A DNA stretch of 64,000 nucleotides from Bin80 sp965220935 (GCA_965220935.1 OZ244857.1:3906001-3970000); one strand, 5' to 3'; counted from the first letter of the stretch, positions 53,259-62,730 are shown. The notes: a model not told the origin generated them from the letters alone. Program-made: numbers and translations.

Positions 53259-53741
53259 ATGAAACGATTAGGTTTCTTTTTATTGATGACACCCATATTT
53301 TTGGCGCTTTCGGCATGTGTCCCACACGAAGATCCTCAATATACAGAGGAAGATCTAGCCCCATTGATTTCATTCGCATCTGTGGGGCGCGGTCTGCAGG
53401 CATCTCTGGATACAACGACTTCTCAAGTCATTACAGATTCTTCTACTTGGCTTGCTTACAGTGACTCTTTGCAACCCCTTCAGCCATTTAGATCCGTAAA
53501 CTTTGAACTTGAAACACTCCTTCTGGCTGCGGTCAAAGTCAATTCAGGGGGATACGACCTCCGCTTTGAACTTGTTGAGAACCTCCGAGATACTCTGGTG
53601 GCGACCTACAGGTTATTCACGCCTGGTATTGATTGCCGACCTTCTTTTGCATCTGGAATTCCATTTGAAGTGATTCGTATTCCACAAACACAAAATGCCG
53701 TTCGGTTTATGCGAATAGATGAAGCCACAGACTGCACCTGA
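53259..53741 (+). CDS. PrcB-like domain lipoprotein
   Basis: 160-aa exported protein with a lipoprotein signal (FLLMTPIFLALSACVPH, with the lipobox cysteine at about residue 20). The rest resembles the PrcB C-terminal domain: ITDSSTWLAYSDSL, NFELETLLLAAVKVNSGGYDLRFE, LVATYRLFTPGIDC, FASGIPFEVIRIP. In spirochaetes PrcB forms a complex with the protease PrtP; elsewhere the domain is found in small lipoproteins of unknown job. The invariant W and the GGY motif are both present. Divergent from rpoZ and convergent with the ABC ATPase gene. Confidence 0.75.
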   Translation: MKRLGFFLLMTPIFLALSACVPHEDPQYTEEDLAPLISFASVGRGLQASLDTTTSQVITDSSTWLAYSDSLQPLQPFRSVNFELETLLLAAVKVNSGGYDLRFELVENLRDTLVATYRLFTPGIDCRPSFASGIPFEVIRIPQTQNAVRFMRIDEATDCT

Positions 53742-53776
53742 ATGCACGCTGCTACCAAAAAAAACAATTTCAGCCA

Positions 53777-54514
53777 TTATGCAACAGCCAAAGTGGATGA
53801 ATCATGATTGGCCAAAACTGGGTCTTCAACGCGAACATCACTTTCCACTAAGCCATCGCGCAAACGAATGATACGCCTCGCATGATGAGCAACCTCTTCT
53901 TCATGAGTGACAACCATCAGTGTATTCCCTCTTCTGTAGAGCGTCTCAAAAAGAAGCATAATTTCTTGACCAGTCTTCGTATCTAAGTTTCCGGTTGGCT
54001 CATCGGCGAGAACAAGGGCAGGATTATTCACCAGTGCCCGCGCTACAGCTACACGTTGGCGCTGCCCACCCGATAATTCATTTGGTTTATGTGTGACGCG
54101 ATCACTGAGACCCACCTGATCAAGCGCGCGCTCAGCCATCTGTCGGCGCTGCCCTCTGGTCTTTCCGCTGTAAATCAGAGGTAATTCCACATTCTGCATG
54201 CAATTCACACGGGGCAAAAGATTAAACGTCTGAAACACAAATCCAACCTCACGATTTCGAATCTCTGCCAGCGCATCATCCCCCATCTCGCCTACATTCT
54301 GACCTCGTAAATAATAGATCCCCTCAGAGGGCGTATCCAAGCAGCCAATCATATTCATGAGGGTTGACTTGCCAGATCCGCTGGGACCCATCACCGCAAC
54401 ATACTCGTTGGGATAAACATCTATACTGACCCCATCAAGAGCACGAATGATCTCTACACCCATTTTGTAGATTTTCTTCACATCAATCAACTGAATGAGA
54501 GAACCGTTGTCCAT
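53777..54514 (-). CDS. ABC transporter ATP-binding protein, MacB/LolD type
   Basis: 245-aa ATPase subunit. Walker A GPSGSGKST, Q-loop FQTFNLLPR, signature ELSGGQRQRVAVARAL, Walker B ALVLADEPTGNLD, and H-loop VTHEEEVAHHARR are all intact. The profile is that of the MacB/LolD/FtsE class, which needs a membrane permease of the MacB/LolC type. It overlaps or abuts the adaptor gene (2-bp gap). No permease gene follows: the next gene on the left is the PrcB-like lipoprotein on the other strand. So the ATPase probably works with a permease encoded elsewhere. Confidence 0.92.
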   Translation of the reverse strand: MDNGSLIQLIDVKKIYKMGVEIIRALDGVSIDVYPNEYVAVMGPSGSGKSTLMNMIGCLDTPSEGIYYLRGQNVGEMGDDALAEIRNREVGFVFQTFNLLPRVNCMQNVELPLIYSGKTRGQRRQMAERALDQVGLSDRVTHKPNELSGGQRQRVAVARALVNNPALVLADEPTGNLDTKTGQEIMLLFETLYRRGNTLMVVTHEEEVAHHARRIIRLRDGLVESDVRVEDPVLANHDSSTLAVA

Positions 54515-54516
54515 GA

Positions 54517-55845
54517 TTAGAGTTGTCCTTTCACTAAGTCTCCATCACTCAATTCACGGCTGACCGCACTGTAAGGGCCATTGACCACGCGCATACCGTC
54601 TACTAAGCCCTCTTGAATGACAATGAATTGATCATCCGAAATACCAGTAGTGACCACCGTGGCAACAACCATCATATCCTCATTCACTACAAATACCATC
54701 CGTTGCAAATCCTCGGTATCAGATTCATTGGTGGTAGAGTCTGATTTGACATCCTCTGACGTACGTTCCCGCTCAATGGCATTAAAATCACGAACTGTAA
54801 CAGCTTGGATGGGAACAGTCAATACTTCGGTTACTGTGTCGGTGAAGATATCAACGGTGCCACTCATGCCTGGACGGAAGCTTGCAAAATCTTGGGTTGC
54901 TGGGGTTTCACCTAGGAGTCCTGCCTGTGAGGTGCCCACATCTCTGGCATCAGCATTATGTGGATCAAGGATTCGGATCTTAACAGGAAAATTGGTGACC
55001 TGCTCTTGAAATGAGCTTCCTTGAAGCCGCGCGGAGTTGGCGATTTCTGTGACCAGACCCTTGAACTGACGATCAGGGTACGCATCAACCTCTATCAATG
55101 CTGTATCTCCAAGCGCAACATTGACAACATCATTTTCGCTCACTTCAACCTCAATTTCCATCTGATCAAGGCGAGCGACTGTCATCACGGAAGTGCCGAT
55201 CTGAAGTTCGTTACCAGTGACCCGCTCACCTAACTCAATGTTGAGCTGACTGATGGTGCCCGACATAGGCGCATAGAGAACGGTTTTCCTGAGCTGCTCT
55301 CTGAGCTCGCGAAGGCGTGCCTCTGCGCTTTCAACATTGAATTTTGCAGCATTCAAATTCGCCTGAGCAATCTTATACTGTGTGTCACTTTGTTCGTACT
55401 GGTCCAGAGGGATCACATTCGCTTCAAATAGCTGACGTTGGCGGTCTACAGTTTGTTCTTGTAGAAGAAGATTCGCTTCTTGCTGGGCCAGATTGGCTTT
55501 AGTCTGTGACAGCTGGGCTTCGGCTTGTTCTACCTGTGCTTCGTAAAAATCTGACTTTATCCGCGCCAGAATATCGCCCTTTTGGACATGCTGACCTTCT
55601 ACAACAGGAAGATGGACAATTTCGCCAGACACGTCAGGGCTGATGACAATCTCAACTTCAGGTTGGACACGCCCAGAGGCGGTCACGGTTTGGGTCACCG
55701 TCCGAATTTGCGCGGTGACAATCTCTACCTGTAAACCATCCTGACCTCTGTACTGACGTCCAATCAGCCCGAGAATTACAAGCAGGACCAAAGCCACCCC
55801 AATGATGATCAGGATATTACGGGTGCGATTCTTTTTCTTTGCCAT
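54517..55845 (-). CDS. Periplasmic adaptor (HlyD/MacA family)
   Basis: 442-aa membrane-fusion protein. A single N-terminal transmembrane segment (NILIIIGVALVLLVILGLIG) is followed by a lipoyl-like half (VTASGRVQPEVEIVISPDVSGEIVHLPVVEGQHVQKGDILARI). Then comes a long coiled-coil hairpin (about residues 110-200, from SDFYEAQVEQAEAQLSQTKANLAQQEANL), the returning half APMSGTISQLNIELGERV, and beta-barrel and membrane-proximal domains. It links the inner-membrane ABC transporter to an outer-membrane TolC channel. The middle gene of tolC-macA-ABC ATPase, with 6-bp and 2-bp gaps. Confidence 0.92.
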   Translation of the reverse strand: MAKKKNRTRNILIIIGVALVLLVILGLIGRQYRGQDGLQVEIVTAQIRTVTQTVTASGRVQPEVEIVISPDVSGEIVHLPVVEGQHVQKGDILARIKSDFYEAQVEQAEAQLSQTKANLAQQEANLLLQEQTVDRQRQLFEANVIPLDQYEQSDTQYKIAQANLNAAKFNVESAEARLRELREQLRKTVLYAPMSGTISQLNIELGERVTGNELQIGTSVMTVARLDQMEIEVEVSENDVVNVALGDTALIEVDAYPDRQFKGLVTEIANSARLQGSSFQEQVTNFPVKIRILDPHNADARDVGTSQAGLLGETPATQDFASFRPGMSGTVDIFTDTVTEVLTVPIQAVTVRDFNAIERERTSEDVKSDSTTNESDTEDLQRMVFVVNEDMMVVATVVTTGISDDQFIVIQEGLVDGMRVVNGPYSAVSRELSDGDLVKGQL

Positions 55846-55851
55846 GAGATA

Positions 55852-57237
55852 CTAGTCAAATAATGGGCGAGTGGGATCCAACTCGCCAGTGTAAAAGCGA
55901 ATTAAGCGTTTTCGTACATAGATGGTATAGCGGGCCGTAACCTCATCCTGAGAAGCCTGCACAAAGTCCGATTGGGCTTGGGTCAACTCTACTAGGGTCG
56001 CCGCGCCCACATTGTATCGCTCACGCGCCGCTTCAAGTGCCTGCTGACGAAAGGTTAATTGCCGACGAGTGACTTCCAATTGTTTTTCGGCCGTTAAATA
56101 GTCCAGATAGGCCTGACGAACCTCTACTCCAATCTGTTGCTGAGTGGCCTCAACATTGATTTTTGCATTCTCGTACGAGATTCGCGCTCGTTGAATTTGG
56201 GTTCGAGATCGAAAACGGTTAAAGACAGGCACATTGACAGAGAGCGATATAGACTGGGAACGATTTCGTTCAAGCTGGTTTCCAAATCCCAAGTTTGCAA
56301 TTCCACTGTTATAGCTTGTACCTGCACCCGCGGAAAAACTCAGTTGAGGGAGCATACTTCCACGCGCAGCGCGCATCCCCTGTTCCGCCGCTCTGACGGC
56401 AATTTCCTGAGACCTTAAATCTCCCCGCAGTTGCTGCGCCCGAATAATAAGGTCTGGTAAATCTAATGTCTCAGGGGCAAACGCAGCATCGACCAATTCA
56501 GGAATCACGAATTCGTAACTCCCCAAAGGATCTAAACGGAGAATCTGCAACAAGTTTGCCTCTGATATCTGTACCAATTGCTGTGCCTGTATGATGCCTA
56601 ATTCAGCGGTCTCAACAGCAGCTTGCTGCTGATAGAGGTCTGATACTGGACGCGTACCAACCCGCACAAACTCCTCAATCTGAGACAATAACTGAGCGGC
56701 AGCCGCTAGATTTTCTTGCTGCACGGTAATCTGCTCAGAAGCCTGTATATAAGATAGAAATTGACTTGCAACCTGAAAGACGATGACCTGCCGTTGACGT
56801 TCAAGGTTGAGATCATTTGAAGTCACCGTGAACTGGCTTTGACGAAGCGCCGCCAGTGATTGAAACCCGTCAAACACATTGACAGATGTAAATGCATTGA
56901 CATTAAAACGAGTATTTGTGGTGGTTCGCAACTCACCGACATTGGTGTCAAAGGACAATCCAAAATTTGTTCCTGTCCCCGTACTTAAATTGAAATTTGG
57001 TAGGAACGCTGCGCGCGCAGATTGCACATTAACTTCACTGAGGCGAACCTGATTTGCACTCTGTTGGATCTGGGTATTTTGATCTAAGGCAATTCGAACC
57101 GCTTCCTCAAAGCCAATGATCTGTTGCGCTTTTGCTTCTGAGATTAATATAATCACAGAAAAAAGACCTGTAAAAAAGTAATACGATAAATTCCGAAGAG
57201 TCATCAGGTGCATTAAGTTAAATAAGCAGGGATGCAC
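55852..57237 (-). CDS. TolC-family outer membrane efflux protein
   Basis: 461-aa outer-membrane channel. A signal peptide near residue 20-38 (LSYYFFTGLFSVIILISEAKAQ) is followed by the two TolC-type repeats: IGFEEAVRIALDQNTQIQQSANQVRLSEVNVQSARAAFLPN and, after the middle, GMRAARGSMLPQLSFSAGAG, with long alpha-helical stretches such as ISYENAKINVEATQQQIGVEVRQAYLDYLTAEKQLEV. First gene of the efflux operon; its upstream region adjoins rpoD. The probable start is the ATG of MTLRNLSYYFF, about 11 codons into the frame. Substrate unknown. Confidence 0.9.
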   Translation of the reverse strand: MHPCLFNLMHLMTLRNLSYYFFTGLFSVIILISEAKAQQIIGFEEAVRIALDQNTQIQQSANQVRLSEVNVQSARAAFLPNFNLSTGTGTNFGLSFDTNVGELRTTTNTRFNVNAFTSVNVFDGFQSLAALRQSQFTVTSNDLNLERQRQVIVFQVASQFLSYIQASEQITVQQENLAAAAQLLSQIEEFVRVGTRPVSDLYQQQAAVETAELGIIQAQQLVQISEANLLQILRLDPLGSYEFVIPELVDAAFAPETLDLPDLIIRAQQLRGDLRSQEIAVRAAEQGMRAARGSMLPQLSFSAGAGTSYNSGIANLGFGNQLERNRSQSISLSVNVPVFNRFRSRTQIQRARISYENAKINVEATQQQIGVEVRQAYLDYLTAEKQLEVTRRQLTFRQQALEAARERYNVGAATLVELTQAQSDFVQASQDEVTARYTIYVRKRLIRFYTGELDPTRPLFD

Positions 57238-57307
57238 TCTTAAGAATGTATCGCCCCTTAAAAATTAGTACGGAAGCCGATCAAAGTAGTTACGTTAGAC
57301 GCACTAA

Positions 57308-58147
57308 TTACCGAGTGTGAAGCTTGAGATTCTCTCTACGGTGTTTTTGACGAAGCTTACGAATGGCTTTCTCCTTGATCTGGCGGACGCGCTCACGGGT
57401 CAAATCAAACCGAAGCCCGATCTCTTCAAGCGTCAGTGGGTGCTCTCGGCCAACCCCAAAAAAGAGTCGTGTGATTTCTGCCTCTCGCGGACACAGGCTA
57501 CTGAGTGCGACTTCAATATCAATCTTCAGAGATTCACCTCTGAGAGGTTCATCGGGAGGAGCAACCTCATCACTTGGCAAGACATCTAACAAGCTATTTT
57601 CATCTTCGTCATTAAACGGTGCGTCAATGGATAAATGTCGGCTAGTGCGTTGCATAGCGCTCTGGATTTTCTCAATATCAATCTGAAGGTCCAAGGATAG
57701 CTCCTCAATATTTGGATCACGCTCATGTTCCTGAGAAAGACGAGCACTGCTCTTACGAATCTTACTAATGGTTCCAATTTGATTTAACGGTAAGCGAACG
57801 ACACGTCCCTGCTCAGCGAGCGCTTGGAGGATTGACTGACGAATCCACCAAACAGCGTAGGAGATGAATTTGAATCCTCGTGTTTCATCAAACCGCTTGG
57901 CCGCTTTGATGAGTCCATAATTACCTTCATTGATCAGATCCGTCAGATGAAGCCCTTGCCCTTGAAATTTCTTTGCGACCGAGACCACAAAACGAAGGTT
58001 GGCACGCGTTAATTTCAAGAGCGCCTCCTCATCTCCCTGTTTAATGCGTCGGGCGAGCTCCGCCTCTTCAGCAGCAGTGACAAGGTCTATCTGGCCAATC
58101 TCTTTCAGATATTGATCCAGCATTCGCTGGCGACGAGAAACGTACAT
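57308..58147 (-). CDS. rpoD: Primary sigma factor, RpoD (Bacteroidota type)
   Basis: 279-aa group-1-like sigma-70. It lacks the long N-terminal region of proteobacterial RpoD, as in Bacteroidota and Rhodothermota. Region 1.2 (DQYLKEIGQIDLVTAAEEAELARRI), region 2 (ANLRFVVSVAKKFQGQGLHLTDLINEGNYGLIKAAKRFDETRGFKFISYAVWWIRQSI, with the -10-melting aromatic residues), region 3, and region 4 (LTLEEIGLRFDLTRERVRQIKEKAIRKLRQK, the -35 helix-turn-helix) are all present. An acidic linker SIDAPFNDEDENSLLDVL sits between 3 and 4. It is the housekeeping sigma, expected to recognise the -33/-7 promoters of this phylum. Confidence 0.95.
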   Translation of the reverse strand: MYVSRRQRMLDQYLKEIGQIDLVTAAEEAELARRIKQGDEEALLKLTRANLRFVVSVAKKFQGQGLHLTDLINEGNYGLIKAAKRFDETRGFKFISYAVWWIRQSILQALAEQGRVVRLPLNQIGTISKIRKSSARLSQEHERDPNIEELSLDLQIDIEKIQSAMQRTSRHLSIDAPFNDEDENSLLDVLPSDEVAPPDEPLRGESLKIDIEVALSSLCPREAEITRLFFGVGREHPLTLEEIGLRFDLTRERVRQIKEKAIRKLRQKHRRENLKLHTR

Positions 58148-58253
58148 GGGAATGTATCCAGTAAGTGTGTTCCAAATAGTGTGCTTAGTTGTTAATGAAA
58201 AGGTTTACACAGAAACGTCCTTCATGATCCATTTATGAGGAATTTTTGGCAAA

Positions 58254-60584
58254 CTATATATCTACGGATTGTTTTTTCAGAATAAATAATCCTTCTCTTC
58301 GGCTTGTCACAATGATCATCCCACTTTCAAAATAGGGATAGCTGCTCCAAGTACCATTGAACCCTGAGTCATTATTCCCGTAAGGAGTCGTGTCAAAAAA
58401 TCCGATCTCTCGTGGATCTTCTGGGGCTGAAACATCAATGATTCGCAGACCACTTGAGTTATTGGTCTGATACATGAGATCACCATGCACATACAGGTTG
58501 TGATCGGTCGCTGATGTAGGGCCATAGAGTTCATGAATCATAATTGGGTCGTTTAATTCTCTGATATCCCAAACAAGCGTCCGTGTTTTTTCAACCCTCC
58601 CAAATAATTCATCAAGTTCATCATTTTGGAAGAAGAATGAGTGATCTTGTGAGAGCCAACCTTGATGCACATAGACGGCATCTGGGTACGATCCTGTGGC
58701 AATCGCAATCGGATGTTCCTTGTCGGTCACATCAACGATACTAATCGCTGTTTCATTAGCACTAAAGCAGATTTCTTGTCCAGCATAATCTGTATCTGGC
58801 CCATTGTAGATAACGCATTGTGCATCATGACTGTACCCTGTTTTGTTGCGTCCAGTACTTTCGTCAGCGAAGCATCCAACAAAGGATGGTGATTGGGGAT
58901 CACGAATATCAATCATATGCAACGCTCCCCCACATGTCTCTCCGCCTCCAGAGGCACCGACTGCATAGGCAAATCCTGTCTCTTCATTGATCACAATGTT
59001 ATGTGCACTGTGTATCCGATCATAGAGTGCTGTGGTTGCAAATTCCACTGGCATGCTGGGCAGATCTCTGAGTTGTCTGAGATCAAAGATTTGCATGCCG
59101 TGCTCTTTGGCCCTGTCTGCAACAATAAACGCGTGATCTTTAAAGACTTTAATATCCCTCCATGTACTACCAGGTGATCCCTCTGTGCGCGGCAACGTAC
59201 CGAGATATTTCGGAAGAGCTGGGATACTTAAGTCTACAAAAACTGTCCCTTCCATGTGCCCAATGATTCCATACTCAATTCCCGTTTCTGGGTCCTCCCA
59301 TCCCCAAACATCACTGAGTCGAACGCCTCGATTCATTCCCATTTCTTCATTCGGCAAAAAAGAAACCAAATCTACCAGTCCACAATAAAATTGTCCTGCC
59401 ATGCCATCATCACAGTCCATCTCGGCTTTTTGAGGGAGTCTGCTACCGACATAAAAGAGTTCTTGGATGACATCCCATGAATCACGCCTATGCGTAAGTA
59501 CTTCTGCACTGCCTTCACCATAGGCTACACTTGGAAGTCCTATCACGAGCGTTGTCTCATCAACATCAATCGTAGACTGTGATGTAACCACAATGTCTGA
59601 CACCGTGGTATAGTTGAGATTTAAAGATCCATCTTCTAATATTGAATAGAGCCGCACATTAGGGTCTGCATATTCTTCCGTGCGCCATGGTGCACCAATG
59701 GCAATCTGATTGGAATCCAGAATCTGAACCTGAGAGCCAAACAAACTGGTCGGTTGACTGGCGTCTGAACTGAGAACGGCTACTTGCTCCCATGAAGGAT
59801 CACTTTTACTTTTTCTGTGCCATACAGTAACCGCACCACGGTTGTGCTTTGATGCGCTAATGGCGGCGTGGTCCTCATGAAGGTCTAAGGTCATTCCGTA
59901 CATAGCACCTACGGTCATCCCCTCAGAGCATGGAAGTGTTGTTGATAATTCCCACTTATCATCCTGATTAATGTAAAGATATGCGGCACAAGCCTGTGGG
60001 GCACCAACGAGCAGAAATTCATGATCCATAGAGAGAGCAGCCCCAAACATTGATGCTGTATGCCCCGTGGGCTCATTTAATTCTGCATGATGTACCCATT
60101 TTCCCTGAGAATCCATCTTATATAGAATGACGGGGCCTGTGGATCCATTCGTGAGTGAGGTCCCAATGGCGAGCCAGCCGTTATCAAGCGTAAGTGCGCC
60201 ACCACCAAAGGTTGATTTGTTATCGTCCTCAAGGAGATCTAATAGTGCAAAATTGCCAGTCCCATCTTCATTGACATAATGATAGACTTTGGTGCCATCA
60301 GCAATCATGAGTACACCATGATCATATGCGATCTTTGCCCCATAGCCGTCTCCCACCCGAGCATCTATCCCCTGCAATGAATTTTTGAGAACCCATGTTC
60401 CATTTTCCCCTCGTGCATAGATATGTACAGTGCCAGGAGTTTCAAAACCGCCAGTCTCTGCGATAAACAGATAACCGTCTCCGGCAGCAAGTGCGTGACC
60501 GAAGCGATCCATACGACCAGAGTCACTGGCTGCAGCAATCGGAGCAAGTAGCATTAAAACGATCACCGCGATCGTCCTCAACAT
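58254..60584 (-). CDS. Choice-of-anchor B / LVIVD-repeat secreted protein
   Basis: 776-aa exported protein. Signal peptide at the N-terminus (IAVIVLMLLAPIAAAS). Residues about 30-390 are beta-propeller-like FG-GAP-type repeats (GDGYGAKIAYDHGVLMIADG; SMFGAALSMDHEFLLVGAPQ). Residues about 400-776 carry LVIVD-type repeats (GIIGHMEGTVFVDLSIPALPKYLG; ATTALYDRIHSAHNIVINEETGFAYAVGA; GLRIIDVSAPEDPREIGFFDT). Such proteins are exported and some are cell-surface anchored, but no sorting domain is at the end here. Function unknown. Single gene, transcribed leftward towards rpoD, with 106 bp between. Confidence 0.82.
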   Translation of the reverse strand: MLRTIAVIVLMLLAPIAAASDSGRMDRFGHALAAGDGYLFIAETGGFETPGTVHIYARGENGTWVLKNSLQGIDARVGDGYGAKIAYDHGVLMIADGTKVYHYVNEDGTGNFALLDLLEDDNKSTFGGGALTLDNGWLAIGTSLTNGSTGPVILYKMDSQGKWVHHAELNEPTGHTASMFGAALSMDHEFLLVGAPQACAAYLYINQDDKWELSTTLPCSEGMTVGAMYGMTLDLHEDHAAISASKHNRGAVTVWHRKSKSDPSWEQVAVLSSDASQPTSLFGSQVQILDSNQIAIGAPWRTEEYADPNVRLYSILEDGSLNLNYTTVSDIVVTSQSTIDVDETTLVIGLPSVAYGEGSAEVLTHRRDSWDVIQELFYVGSRLPQKAEMDCDDGMAGQFYCGLVDLVSFLPNEEMGMNRGVRLSDVWGWEDPETGIEYGIIGHMEGTVFVDLSIPALPKYLGTLPRTEGSPGSTWRDIKVFKDHAFIVADRAKEHGMQIFDLRQLRDLPSMPVEFATTALYDRIHSAHNIVINEETGFAYAVGASGGGETCGGALHMIDIRDPQSPSFVGCFADESTGRNKTGYSHDAQCVIYNGPDTDYAGQEICFSANETAISIVDVTDKEHPIAIATGSYPDAVYVHQGWLSQDHSFFFQNDELDELFGRVEKTRTLVWDIRELNDPIMIHELYGPTSATDHNLYVHGDLMYQTNNSSGLRIIDVSAPEDPREIGFFDTTPYGNNDSGFNGTWSSYPYFESGMIIVTSRREGLFILKKQSVDI

Positions 60585-60606
60585 AATGTATCTAATGATT
60601 TATTGG

Positions 60607-60680
60607 TGGGCCCTACGGGATTTGAACCTGTGACCTCTCGCGTGTGAGGCGAGCGCTCTAAACCTCTGAGCTAAGAGCCC
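60607..60680 (-). tRNA. tRNA-Val (anticodon CAC)
   Basis: 74-nt cloverleaf on the minus strand. Acceptor GGGCTCT pairs with AGGGCCC (one G-U), D-stem GCTC/GAGC, anticodon stem CTCGC/GCGAG around loop CTCACAC (anticodon CAC, reads GTG), and the T-arm has TTCAAAT. The discriminator is A and CCA is encoded next (60604-60606). The first 23 nt overlap the 3' end of the coding frame at 60658-61128. Confidence 0.95.
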
Positions 60681-61128
60681 CAACCTGAGAGAATGTTTGA
60701 AATTCTGTAGTATTAACTGTTTTGATTCTCCACATGTTCGCCCTGTGGAGAGGTATGACCAAATGGGACGAACCTTGACTATTTGAAAGTGGCATTTGAA
60801 CAGGTCGTGATATACCCGCGACTAAAGCCGCAGACAGAGCAATTGCAATGGCGGTTCCAATGAGAATACTCTTACAAGGAGGCCTGACTGAACTAGACAT
60901 AGGCAAGCAGCGAGACAAACGCTTCTTCACTCTGGAGCGTAATCCCTTTGGGCTTTTATATTGAAATTCACAAAGCATTGTACGCGTCCCTCGCAAATGT
61001 TGGATATGCTTCGCAAGTTTGGAGTCACGCTTGACACACTCCTCAAATGCAACACGGACCGAATAATCCATGGTGTCGTCAACATATTCGCACAGAAACT
61101 CGTCCATCCAAGAAGATAGATTCATCAT
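60658..61128 (-). CDS. Anti-sigma-like single-pass membrane protein
   Basis: 156-aa protein. The N-terminal part (MDEFLCEYVDDTMDYSVRVAFEECVKRDSKLAKHIQHLRGTR) looks like the start of anti-sigma factors (short acidic helix, then a pair of helices). A transmembrane segment lies at about residues 85-105 (SILIGTAIAIALSAALVAGI), with a short tail outside. The usual zinc-binding H-x3-C-x2-C is absent. No sigma gene of the ECF type is adjacent, so the role is guessed. Its last 23 bases overlap the tRNA-Val gene and it ends in TAG inside the tRNA D-arm, which is unusual. The ORF could be shorter in reality. Confidence 0.55.
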   Translation of the reverse strand: MMNLSSWMDEFLCEYVDDTMDYSVRVAFEECVKRDSKLAKHIQHLRGTRTMLCEFQYKSPKGLRSRVKKRLSRCLPMSSSVRPPCKSILIGTAIAIALSAALVAGISRPVQMPLSNSQGSSHLVIPLHRANMWRIKTVNTTEFQTFSQVGALSSEV

Positions 61129-61198
61129 GAGAGGAAGGGTCTACTCACCATACATACTGTATACGTCACTTGAATAAAGGTTCCATAGATCGGTTATC

Positions 61199-62275
61199 TT
61201 AGGTCAACGCCTTTGTTCGGGATAAAGATTCAGATAATAATTGTGTCATCAATAATGTCATGATGACCCGAGGGCTCCGCTTAGACATCCCTTTAATTTC
61301 GCAATCAACACTTAACAGTAATTGCAAAGCCCGCTGGATGTCCCGAAGTGGCCAGATGACAATAGCGTCATAATAACTGGTCAGCTTGTGTGAGGGGACT
61401 CCTAGTTTGCTTGCAATAGTACTATGGTCAAGTCGTTCATTTCTTAATTCATGCAGTTTCCAGAGTTGGACAAAGTATCGGGTCAAGATCGCCACGATTC
61501 GTAGTGCTTCGCCAGGTCGAGAGGATGCTCCCGAGAGTAGCTGTTCCGAAATACGATGCGCGTCAACTCCCCTTCGCTGAGCAATTGCGTCTTGAAGTTC
61601 AAATACATTGATCTCTCGCGTTTGGCCACTAGCCTTGAATACATCCTGTTTCGTAATGATTTTTTCCTCACGATCACCAACATAGGTCATGAGCTTTTCA
61701 ATTTCATTGACGATCAAGTCCAGACTCACGCCCAAAAATTCTGTTAGCATGCTATCAACCCCGCTTTCTAATTTATAGCCATGTTTTACAGTGTAATCTC
61801 GGGCAAATTTCGTGGCCTGATTTCGCCAGAGGCGGGGAAATTCGGCAACCTTTACGGCTTTCTTATTATTTTTTAGTGCATTGTAGGGAGACATATTGAA
61901 TCGGGGTTTCCCTTCGCATATCAGAAGTACGACTGCTGTGAGATTGGGCTGTTTGGCAAGGGATGCGAACAATTTATTGTGTTTCATGCGGTCAAATCCG
62001 CGAATGACTACAATGCGCCGTTCAGTCATCATGGGCGCTGTCTGACAAATGGTCAGTGCAGACTGAGCTGTCGTCTCATCACCTTGGATGATATCAAGGT
62101 TAAAATCTCTATCTTCGGGTGAAAGGCCATGGTTAACAAGGGTTTTCTGAAGTTGATTTGGCAGATAGGACTCTTCTCCATATAAGAGGTAAATGGGCCT
62201 CATCTGATTCTGTAGAATCTCGCTTTGAATTTCTTCAAACAACCCAACAGCAGACAGTTTACCTTTGGCCATCAA
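61199..62275 (-). CDS. holA: DNA polymerase III delta subunit
   Basis: 358-aa delta subunit of the clamp loader, which opens the beta sliding clamp. Seen: PIYLLYGEESYLPNQLQKTLVNHGL, MMTERRIVVIRGFDRMKH, TAVVLLICEGKPRFN, EFLGVSLDLIVNEIEKLMTYVG, and a C-terminal helical domain with VFELQDAIAQRRG and ALRIVAILTRYFVQLWKL. Length is normal. Low sequence identity is usual in this family, but the order of segments is clear. The start overlaps the stop of the upstream gene by 4 bp, so they are translated together. Confidence 0.9.
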   Translation of the reverse strand: MMAKGKLSAVGLFEEIQSEILQNQMRPIYLLYGEESYLPNQLQKTLVNHGLSPEDRDFNLDIIQGDETTAQSALTICQTAPMMTERRIVVIRGFDRMKHNKLFASLAKQPNLTAVVLLICEGKPRFNMSPYNALKNNKKAVKVAEFPRLWRNQATKFARDYTVKHGYKLESGVDSMLTEFLGVSLDLIVNEIEKLMTYVGDREEKIITKQDVFKASGQTREINVFELQDAIAQRRGVDAHRISEQLLSGASSRPGEALRIVAILTRYFVQLWKLHELRNERLDHSTIASKLGVPSHKLTSYYDAIVIWPLRDIQRALQLLLSVDCEIKGMSKRSPRVIMTLLMTQLLSESLSRTKALT

Positions 62276-62730
62276 GCGTGATCCCGATAAAGAAGTTGTG
62301 CAATCTCACGAAGAGTATCTGCGTCTCGTTGGGTTGCAATCATTAGAAATTCGTAGAGATTCATTCCATCAGTGACTTCTTTAGTCCAGTCCTCGGGGTT
62401 AATCTTTGCGGCCACTTTGATCACTAACTGTCGTGCTTTTTCTACTTCGGTGAGTATATCATTAAGAGGTATCTGATTCCAGTCTCTGTTGCGAGTCTTT
62501 TTAGATTTCTGTGAGCCACAGAGTTTTTTCAGTGCAGGGAGTAGTTCATTTTTATCCCGCATGATGATTGATCCGTAACCTTGTTTCACTGACAGCCCAC
62601 GGTCTGTATTTGTGATCTGTGCTTCATGCATACGAGACATGACTTGCCGAAGCGCTCGGATCTCGTCAATGAGATAGCGCATCTGCTCAAGTAATTCGGT
62701 ACGCCGATCATCAGAACCCAAATTAAGCAT
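62272..62730 (-). CDS. Hypothetical protein, possibly DinB-like
   Basis: 152 aa from the ATG at 62730 (MLNLGSDDRRTELL); the frame can extend 14 codons into nuoI but without conserved residues. Mostly helical and charged, with an N-terminal helix LLEQMRYLIDEIRALRQVM and a C-terminal TDGMNLYEFLMIATQRDADTLREIAQLL. The last segment resembles the end of DinB-type four-helix proteins, but the metal-binding histidines are not visible. It overlaps nuoI by 8 bp and holA by 4 bp, so it is part of a nuoI-hypothetical-holA transcript. Function unknown. Confidence 0.6.
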   Translation of the reverse strand: MLNLGSDDRRTELLEQMRYLIDEIRALRQVMSRMHEAQITNTDRGLSVKQGYGSIIMRDKNELLPALKKLCGSQKSKKTRNRDWNQIPLNDILTEVEKARQLVIKVAAKINPEDWTKEVTDGMNLYEFLMIATQRDADTLREIAQLLYRDHA

